A stretch of 64,000 nt of DNA from Marvania coccoides (lineage: Eukaryota > Chlorophyta > Trebouxiophyceae > Chlorellales > Chlorellaceae). Every line of letters begins with the position of its first letter. The stretch's first letter is position 1. Location of the stretch: positions 62,001 to 126,000 of the forward strand of contig OY978109.1 in the NCBI GenBank assembly GCA_963854735.1. The letters are read 5' to 3'. Position numbers and translations under genes: made by a program. The notes under the pieces are model-generated. The model saw only the letters and a program-made list of their open reading frames with translations, searched no databases and was not told where the DNA came from. This document shows positions 56,331-64,000 of this stretch, in pieces.

Positions 56331-57712
56331 TCAGTCTTCTTCATCTTCCTCAAAGTCGCTTTCTTCCTCAAATCCTACCCCATCATCAGGGCCGTACACC
56401 GCCACCAGCGTGCGGCCGTATTTCCTATCCCTCAGCTTCACCAGCGGGCCCAGCGTGTCTCGAATTTCTCTCGTGACTTTCTTCGGGTACTCCACCACTA
56501 CGATGCTGCCCTCGTGCAGCAGCGGACTTGCTTCCAGCAGGTCGTACAGCTCGGTGTACGACACCAGCTCGTACGGCGGACACACGGACACGAAGTCAAA
56601 CGCGCCGCTGGCAAAGCGCGGCACCTTGCCGGCGCGCTTGAGAAAGTCTTCAGCCCGCATGGTGTGCACCACGGCCGCGTCTTCCACCCCGCACAACTCC
56701 AAGTTGCGCTCCAGGCAGTTGGACACCACCCAGGGCGATAGCTCTACAAAGTGCGCCTCGATGCAGCCGCGGGAGAGCGCCTCAATGCCCACTGCGCCAG
56801 TGCCCGCGAAGAGGTCCAGCCAGCGGGTGCCGACTGGCATGGCGCAGGGGTCGTTGTGCATGGTGCAAATCATGTTGAACACCGCGCCTCGCACCATTTC
56901 CATCATAGGGCGGGTCTGGTCGCCTGCAGGAGCAAAAAGTGAAACAATTCAAACATAACATTCGTTTTATTCAAAGTTGGTATGTCGTTCTTAAATGGGA
57001 AAATTGATTGGAGAAAAAACGGGCGGCAATTTAGAAAGAAACCCCCCAAAATGGTTCAAGCAAGTCATTAAATGCAACGAGACTTGCCTTGGGGCGAGAA
57101 AATCCTGACACCAGAGGCGCTGCCGCTTATAATTCTCAACCGCCGGTGGGTCCGCTGCCGCGCCTTCACCTTGCGCTGGTTCTCTGGTGACAGCCGCAAC
57201 CGCTCCTCGTCCGCCTCCTCCTGCAGTACCGTCAGCTGCTTGGCCACGTGGGCAGGCAGCCGGCCCAACAGCGCCCGCTCTGCGCGGTCCGTAGCCATCT
57301 TCGAAGGAGGGACCTTCTTGCGCGTTGTTGGCGCAGGTTCTGGGGCGCCTCCCGACCCTTCCTCCTCCTCTTCTTCATCCTCTAGTGCGAAGGTAATGCT
57401 GTTGACTTCGCCGCTCTCTTCGTCGACCTCCTCGCTCTCAACAAAAGAGTCCACGCTCCACTCGTCGATCCCCTCCAGCAGCTCCTCTGCGGTGGTGGAC
57501 TCCAGGGCGTCTACGTTCCACCCAGAGTCCAGGCTGAACAGCTCAACGTCCTCTGAGACTCCCCTTGCCTGGCCGTCGCCACCAAAAGCAGAGTCGCCAC
57601 GCCGCCGCTTGGCAAATGCCGCTGCGCTGCGCTCACTGAGAGTCCCCGATTTTCGGTGCGGTGCTAGTGGCCGAAAGGCAGCGAACTTTGAGCCGCATAT
57701 GTGCGACATCAT
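56331..57712 (-). CDS. RsmD-like 16S rRNA (guanine-N2) methyltransferase, plastid type
   Basis: Exons 57712-57088 and 56923-56331 give 405 residues. RsmD makes m2G in bacterial-type 16S rRNA, so plastid or mitochondrial ribosomes are the expected target. The methyltransferase domain (about 208-385) shows LDLFAGTGAVGIEALSRG (SAM-binding motif I, about 245-262), MRAEDFL and a catalytic motif reading CPPY (323-326) instead of DPPY. The first 205 residues are extra: a basic start, an acidic low-complexity region and a basic stretch (KVKARQRTHRRL). The tail is acidic. The single intron starts with GC (CAAG|GCAAGT) and is phase 1. Plant relatives also have long N-termini. Confidence 0.85.
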
Positions 57713-58413
57713 CGGAAAACGTTTATACTCTTATTCGATGAGGGATTGGCTTTTTGAAGCTCGGCGTGCCTTTGGCCAATTATCGCATCTTTTAAAATTT
57801 AAACTTGATTTTTTATATAGGGCACATGCATGCACGTCCTTTTGGGCCAACTCATTTTTTTTGAAACAGCCGCAGCTGCAGTGCTGGACCCCTGCTGTTC
57901 AGATTTAGGGAAGAAGCCATTGCTGGTTTACACTGAATCATGGCAGTTCAATACTGTTGCGTTATTGTTTTTCTGCCTGCCCGGCTCTCTTGAGCTTCTT
58001 CTGCAAGCTGCTGCTTCCTCCGCCACCAAAAGTATTGTGGCGACACATTCAGTCTTGCCGTTTCTTTTTCCGCTGTTCTTTGAATTTGCGTCGTTATGGG
58101 TGCGTTCGAATGTCAACCGTTATAATTTGCAAGTTGCAAGATATCTCCCGCCAAGACGCCATAAGAAAAATGTATGTGTTTTCAACAAAACAAAAATTAC
58201 TGCCACCGCCATCCGTCGTAACAATTACATGTGTTATCATTTCAAAATTTGCGTGTTTCACACTTTATTCCATATGTGCCCCCCGAGTCATTTGTCCTCG
58301 TCAACTCTTTTCTTCGAGGACCGCCTCGGAGAGTAGGGACGCGGGGTGCGGCGCGACTTTTTCATAACGGAAGGTGCTTTCGACACCTGGTTCATGTCAA
58401 TTTCACTTACAAA
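57713..58413. other. Divergent spacer, no gene seen
   Basis: About 700 bp between the methyltransferase start (-) and the secreted-protein start (+). Open frames on both strands are low in coding character. No RNA gene was recognised. Confidence 0.45.
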
Positions 58414-59947
58414 ATGGCGAACCGCGCTTTGATCTGTTGCCTCGCTGTACTTTTTGCGTTCATCATAAAATCTGAAGGCAAAAATTATGGCAGCAGGGGG
58501 GAATGCCTGTAAGTTGGAGGAGAATGATAATTTTGTAAAGCAGAACCCAGTACGCCTCTTTAATTAATGGGTTCTGGAGGGCCAGCGATAGCATCCAGCT
58601 GACATCTGTTTCAAGCACTTCCCTCCAACATTGCATATATATATTCATTTTAACTATGTGCAGCGGAAACATCGGCGAGCCCAGCGAGAGCTTGTGTGCT
58701 GCGCTGAAGACGCAGGCGTCGTGTCTGGCCGGCTTCCGTCTTGACAACGAACGAAACCGCATCTCCTGCACCTGGCTGGAGATCGGCCACAACGAGATTC
58801 TGACGCGGGTGCGCGTGTCAGGCAAGGGAGACCCCATATGGTGGGCTCTGAGAGGGGCGGCGTACCCAACATCTCTGCCTAACGACACCATCTGCGGAGG
58901 CAGCTTCACCATGCGACTGCCTAATAGCGCCAAAGGCCGCTGGGCGGCGTCGAGTCGGTACATTTTCGGAGAAGACGAATCCACCTCCGTTTACTGCGAG
59001 GCGAGTTGTTTTTTGGAGGAGCAGTAGGTGCCTCTCGCTGCTCGCTCTGGTTGATCGTCCATGGCACACTGAAATTTCCTCTTTCATTTTGCTTTCCCTA
59101 CACACAATCACTAATTTAATGCATTTTTTATGGTGACAGGCGGGAGAGCGTAGGCCGCTGACCTGCCAGACAAAGGCCGTGACTGGGTTACAAAACGTCG
59201 TTGATGACCACAATTTTTCTCTCGAGGTGAGCATGGCATTTTTCTTTCCTTCATCGGGACAATCGGGATTAGAATGGCGCATGCCCTAAAATGTTTTAAT
59301 TGCTGTCAATAATGCAGGACCCCATGCTCGTTGAGTACTACCTTGCAAACGGCATTCTCAAGGAGTGGCTGACCTTCACAATTGACGCCAAATTCCCCTT
59401 ATGCGCAAAAACCCACAAGAAGTCCAGCAACATTATTACGGCATTTGAGAACGACAACCTGGGGCCTTCTTTCGCCGTCGAGTACCTTCCCTCTGGACTG
59501 TGGAACAGCGCCAATGGCCGAGGAATTTACCTTAGAAACGTCACTTCTGTGGCGTGGGAATTCTCCACGTGGAGGCCTCGCGGCCGTGCCATCCCCCTGC
59601 TTGTGGGGCTGGTAGACAACGAGGACTACGATGTTTGGGCGTCTGCGTGCGGCGAGGTTTGTGCTGCCCCGGTCGACATTTATCGCAAAGGCACCAAGTG
59701 CCGTGGAGTCAAGTGCAAGGGCCGCGCTAACGGGCTGGACTCCAGCCGTACCTACCGCATTTTGGCATATTTCCCGCTGGTGAAACCGTCATTGTCGCAA
59801 AATCCAACACCCGAGAAGCCAAAGACCCTCTTCCCTCTTCAGTACATCTCCGGCGTGGCTTGGGACACTGGCTCAGGGCATGTGCATGGCCACCATGGCC
59901 ACTACGACCACGACCACGACCACAAGTTCAAACTTCCGCTGGTTTGA
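58414..59947 (+). CDS. Secreted Cys-rich protein with a His-rich tail, unknown family
   Basis: Exons 58414-58508, 58664-59000, 59140-59226 and 59318-59947 give 382 residues. Residues 1-22 (MANRALICCLAVLFAFIIKS) are a signal peptide. The mature protein is rich in Cys, Trp and Tyr with paired spacings, including NDTICGGSF, SACGEVCAAP and KGTKCRGVKCKG. N-glycosylation sites are at NDT and NVT. The end is GHVHGHHGHYDHDHDHKF, a His/Asp tail that could bind metal. The second intron starts with GC (TGCGAG|GCGAGT); the alternative GT donors break frame. No known domain is recognised; an extracellular matrix or metal-handling role is only a guess. Confidence 0.7.
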
Positions 59948-60230
59948 AGAAGGCTTGGTGTGTGCGCCTCGCGGGAATTTGAGAGAAACAAAATGCCTCA
60001 AGTTACACTTTGCTAATATTCTCATTCTGAACAGTTGTTCTCGATTTTCAGCGTTTTGCCGATTGAAAGTGTAGGTGACGTCTTGGGGAGCACACATCAG
60101 CGCCATGCCCAATTATAGAAAGAATCAAAGAAAGTATGTAAGAAAGAGAGAATAGTAATATAAAAACCCGCAATTTTCTCCTCGACATTTCCAAATATGT
60201 TGCATATTTAACTGCTCTTTGCTCCCTGGA

Positions 60231-62228
60231 ATGGCCCATTCTGCTCTCTGGGGGAACCTGAGACCGCCCAGGCGGGCGGCAACATACCCAGACATGACTA
60301 GGTTCCGGGGGGGGGACCTGCTGCTCCCGGGCACCGGAGCACCAAAGATCAAGCCGTGGGCGAGTAAAATACGGCGCACTGCTTCCTCCGGAGTGGCCAC
60401 GTTGGCAAGGAGCAAGGCCTTGCTGGTGTTATTCTACGCGCTGCCGTGGCTGCTGTTGACGCTCGTCCACACGCCATTTCTGAGGGATCAAGGCGAGCAT
60501 GCCGCTGATTCGCTCTGGAAGATCCGGAAGCTGATTCCCATACAACATACCCACGCCAGAGCTGCAATGCAACAGAGCGTCTTGGTCGAATTTCAAAACT
60601 TCGGCCAGCGGGTGCCGCTGGAGCAAGCGCTGAACGCGTCCTTTTGGCCCATTCCCCCCATATATTCTGGTAAGGATTTATTTGCATGTAATTTGGTGTA
60701 AAAACTGGTCAGCATTGGGTATTTTCCGTCACACTTGGCCTGCCAGTCTTTATTTTCTCAACAGCTTTTTGGCTTTTGACTAGATAGAGGCCCAATTGAA
60801 CGCTTACTTTGGTTTTATATGTTTCGGCTGCGTTTTCAGTGTCAAACGAGCACTTGAAACCTCGAGCACATATGAAAAAACAGCACACCACTTACAACAA
60901 CAACAAATATTTCAAGACTTTAAGAATTCAAGACCTCTCTACTTTACTTTAGAATAATTCATTTTCACTTGACCTCAATTTCTTCTTTCTTTGTCGCAGG
61001 GAAGACCCCTGGCAGGGCAGCGCCCAAACAGCAGCTGAACGGCACATCCAGCGCAGCACCTTCCTCAGTGGATGCTGCCTCAAAATGCCCTACGAGAGAG
61101 ATCCGGATCTTCGTGGCCATCATGACAAGAGGGTTCACTGAGTCAGCCAAAGCCAAACGCAACGCAATTCGAGCAACCTGGATGCGCACCGTCAAGGAGC
61201 AGTACAGCGACATGATTTACGCCGCCTTCATCGTTTCACAGCCTTCAGGGGACGGTGCCGCTGTGCGCAACGCTCATGCCTTCCTGCAAGGCGAAGTTGT
61301 CCGCTATGGAGATATCGCCATCGTTCCCAGCTCTGAGAACTACCGCGAGCTCCCAGCCAAAACGCTGCGCATGCTTGGCTACGCCCTTTCAGCTCCTTGC
61401 AACTTCACCCATATCCTGAAATCTGACGATGACGATTTCGTTCGCCCCGCAAAGCTGCTGGAGCTCATCGAGCGCGGCCAGCCAGTCTCAGAGCTGGACA
61501 TTCAAGCCCCGCCCTACATCGCAACATTCGACGGGCACCGCCCTCCCCACCGTGGCAGCTCAGTTGGGCCGTGGCTGCGCCGCGTGTACGTCGGCAAAAT
61601 TGATGGCAACCGGTCTGGCATTTTTTCAGGGTTTTACCCTGATCGAAACCCGGTTAACAAGTGGTTTCTGGACGCTGATGATTTTCCGGACTCTGTCGCT
61701 CCTCTGGGCGTGCGCTGGGCCTCGGGATGGGGCTACCTAATGAGCTCAGACGTTGCCCAGTTTGTGTGGGACTCAGCCATCAAATTTGCTGCTTCCTCTA
61801 TGGTGGAGCGCCCCCCATGGTGGGGTGATTTGCCGTGGGAGGATGTTGTTGTGGCAGCCGTTTTACGGGCCGGCAATTTCAGCCTGAGTCACCACCAGGG
61901 ATTCAAAGCAGCATGGGAACCGTGCGACGAACATACCGTGCTAAAGCACCTAGGTCAGTGAGAAACTGCTTCATTCTTTATATTACTAGCCTCTACATCC
62001 AGATTATTCATTAAATTTGACGTTTTCTTCCCTTTTCTATATATATTTTTTAATGCAGACAGTGAAGCTCCGAAGCTCACCGCTGGGTTGCAAGCTCAAG
62101 AGGACTCTGGGTTGTGGAGCGTGCACGAGTTGGTGTGCTCTTCGGGCTCGTATAAGGTGGGAGATTACATGGGGTGGCGCAGTTGGCGCAACTCCCTGCC
62201 TGACGTTAAATCAACAGGATATATGTGA
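60231..62228 (+). CDS. GT31 beta-1,3-galactosyltransferase-like glycosyltransferase
   Basis: Exons 60231-60669, 61000-61953 and 62059-62228 give 520 residues. It is a Golgi type II membrane protein: a short basic cytosolic part, one helix at about 62-84 (LLVLFYALPWLLLTLVH), a stem, and a lumenal GT31 domain. Motifs include FVAIMTRGFTESAKAKRNAIRATW, the metal-binding SDDDDF (DxD, about 288), GYLMSSDVAQFVWD and PWEDVVVAAVL (the ED motif). Such enzymes extend glycans on proteins or cell-wall polymers. The stop of the last exon is 250 bp before a TTTCAGG repeat array. An extra 5' exon cannot be excluded. Confidence 0.87.
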
Positions 62229-62915
62229 GGCTGCTCCTGCCTAAACCGGCCCAGGTGCAGCTTTTGAAAACCTAAACAAGTGTGTCTTGAACAGTTTATT
62301 ATTTACGGGTCTATTATCCGTTTATTTGTTAAAAGCTAGATTGATCCAGGAACCGAGGTTGATCCGGCGGATGGAAGGGGGGCTCAGCCTTACTGTGGCG
62401 GGGTTTGTGGCACGTCGACTTGCGGTTCCCTATAGGGGCGACTTCGGTAGTAGACGTTACACCAATATGTAGAACCTGATAACCTGAAACCTGAAACCTG
62501 AAACCTGAAACCTGAAACCTGAGGCAGCTTTAGCTTGAAAAACAAAAGGCGGCGGCGTGCCAACAAATCTCTGGGGGAATTGCGTGCACGATCAGGGACG
62601 CTGCAAGGCCCGCTGCATGGGTGTCAGCTCCGTCAACACTGCTTGCATTACTCCGATTGAACCGAAGGCAGCTTGCCAAAATTCGAAAATTTTGCGAAGT
62701 GCTGGGTTTGCACATACCTCCACCACCGCGTTCAATAAAAATACATTTTATATAAAAAAAATTATTGCATTTTTGTTCCATTCATCGTCCACAAATTCCT
62801 CCGTAGGCTGTGTTGCACCTTGCAATATTCGTTTTTTTTCAAATTCGTGATCTAGAATTTTCTTTCGCTGGCTTTTACTCGCAGTGCAGCCCAGTGGGGG
62901 ATACGCAGCGTACTC
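62229..62915. other. Spacer with retroelement-like fragment and TTTCAGG array
   Basis: About 690 bp. The 62340-62522 part is GC-richer than usual for spacers here and ends in a short tandem array. The rest is AT-rich. A possible 5' exon or leader of the hydrolase gene may end near 62883, where a TTTTACTCGCAG acceptor precedes the start. Confidence 0.45.
62481..62522 (+). repeat. (AACCTGA)6 tandem array, TTTCAGG on the other strand
   Basis: Six perfect 7-bp units with one degenerate unit before them (62473-62480). The unit read on the minus strand is TTTCAGG, close to the plant telomere unit TTTAGGG. It abuts a possible retroelement end, so either an internal telomere-like repeat or a retroelement tail would explain it. 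Confidence 0.9.
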
Positions 62916-64000
62916 ATGTCGGCAGAGCAAATGCCATCGCCGTGGTGGCACCGCTTTCGCTGGCTGCACAGCTCCCGCGAGGAGGCCGTGGCCGCGCAGC
63001 GCTCGCTCCTCTCGCACGCTGGCACGCGTATTGACGCCGCCGACGTCAGCTGTGGGCCCGACAAAGACCACTACATGCACACCCTGTCCGGTGGCACCAC
63101 CAACACTGCTTCTCCTCAGCTAGTGTACGTCCCGGGATATGGAGCGGGCACCGGCTTTTTGTTCCGCGCCATGGCGGGCCTAGCAGCAGGTTTTCGGTTC
63201 TTCGGGGTGGATCCGCTGGGCACGGGGCTGTCTGGTCGGCCGCCCTTCCGCGCATCGACGACCGAGGAGGCTGAAGATTTTTTCGTAGAGAGCCTGGAGA
63301 AGTGGAGGGAGGCGGCTGGGGTTGACGATTTCGTGCTGGTGGGCCACTCCATGGCAAGTCTTAGTCGCCGAATTTGGTTCTTTATCGAGCTGTATTTATC
63401 CGTTTCCTCGCTTTTTTTAATTCTCAATGTCCCCCCCCCCTTTTCTTGTCCATTCAAGGGAGGCTACATCAGCGCTGTCTACGCGCTGCGCCACCCAGAA
63501 CGCATCAAACACCTTATTCTGGTGTGCCCCGCCGGCTTTGGCAAGCGCCCTGAGGACTGGCAGCCTCCTGAGCCGCTGCGCAACCCCTGGAGCTGGAAAG
63601 GCGCGCTGTACCGCACCGCCCTGGCCGCATGGAACGGTGGCATCACCCCTGGATCGATCATTCGAACCACTGGGCCTCTGGGAAGACGCATCGTACGTTT
63701 GGAGATTTTATTTCCCTAGGAAAATTAGCAGTGGCCCAAGTGAACACGTTGTCTTGTGTGCTCTCACCACTTTTTATTTCTTTCTTTTTCACCGCCAGGT
63801 CGACGGCTATACTCGCCGGCGCTTCCGCCAGGGCCACCACCTCAGCGACGCGGAGACCGAGTCCTTCGCTAACTACATGTACCAAATCCTGGTAGCCAGG
63901 GGCTCTGGCGAGTTTGCGCTGCGCCACATTCTGGAGCCGTTTGCCTTCCCGAGGGCCCCACTGGAGGATCGCCTGCAGGCCCTGCAGGTCCCCGTGACAT
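62916..64000 (+). CDS. ABHD4/5 (CGI-58)-like alpha/beta hydrolase, 3' end outside the window
   Basis: Exons 62916-63353, 63459-63692 and 63799 to the window edge. It is an alpha/beta hydrolase in the CGI-58/ABHD4 group, which acts on phospholipids or N-acyl-phospholipids and regulates lipid-droplet turnover; plant CGI-58 is a lipase. The start has the usual WHRFRWLHSSREEA helix, then VPGYGAGTGFLFR (oxyanion-hole region), GVDPLGTGLSGRP and the nucleophile elbow GHSMGGY (Ser about 145). The active Ser is present, unlike the Asn in animal CGI-58. The first intron starts with GC (ATG|GCAAGT) and cuts the GHSM|GG motif. The His and Asp of the triad lie beyond the window. Confidence 0.9.

Noticed and set aside
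57830..58336. Plus-strand frame of 168 residues before the secreted protein
   Set aside because: Low-complexity hydrophobic run from T-rich DNA with no start context or splice support.
62481..62522. True chromosome end
   Set aside because: Only 42 bp long and followed by an intact gene, so the array is internal.

Overview
The window is nuclear DNA of a photosynthetic eukaryote, most likely a green alga (Viridiplantae). Genes are dense, on both strands, and split by short AT-rich introns of about 60-170 bp with a strong GTGAGT-type donor. Exons are very GC-rich, while introns and spacers are AT-rich. Green-lineage content includes a plastid 2-Cys peroxiredoxin, a phylloquinone-pathway prenyltransferase, an OEP24-like envelope pore, a plant-type NSR RNA-binding protein and a plant-type ATP synthase subunit d. 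Several genes have TGTAA, the green-algal poly(A) signal, shortly after the stop. I cannot name the species. Gene models were joined by hand from splice-site phase; every multi-exon model below keeps an open frame across all its introns.

Layout. 0-10.4 kb: a giant CDCA7-type zinc-finger protein (-), a twin CX9C protein (+), a VPS62-like protein (+) and a two-RRM NSR-like protein (+). 10.7-14.1 kb: ceramide synthase (-) and plastid 2-Cys peroxiredoxin (-). 14.4-23.9 kb: an eight-exon PIEZO channel (+). 24.4-28.4 kb: an SLC17/PHT4-like transporter (-) and a divergent SET-domain protein (+). 28.6-32.6 kb: MPP10 (+) and RPS15a (-). 32.6-34.3 kb: a gene-poor stretch with decayed coding fragments. 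34.3-39.7 kb: a possible SKA3-like kinetochore protein (+), a MenA/ABC4 prenyltransferase (+), ATP synthase subunit d (-) and MoaD (-). 40.4-48.5 kb: two tandem EF-hand MscS-like channels (-) separated by a (TA)32 tract. 49.1-57.7 kb: RPL9 (-), a small possible gene (+), an OEP24-like pore (-), a MogA/Cnx1G-like protein (-), proteasome beta1 (-), a coiled-coil protein (+) and an RsmD-like methyltransferase (-). 58.4-64 kb: a secreted Cys-rich protein with a His-rich tail (+), a GT31 glycosyltransferase (+), a retroelement-like or telomere-like repeat, and an ABHD4/5-like hydrolase (+) cut by the window edge.

Most genes are housekeeping and unrelated to each other. The main themes are mechanosensation (one PIEZO plus two calcium-binding-type MscS genes within 34 kb) and two molybdenum-cofactor genes about 12 kb apart. 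Other points of interest are the CDCA7 finger on a roughly 2,000-residue protein, four GC-AG introns among about 58, a SET protein lacking the usual cofactor motif, and a TTTCAGG repeat array. I recognised no tRNA, rRNA, CRISPR array or intact transposon.
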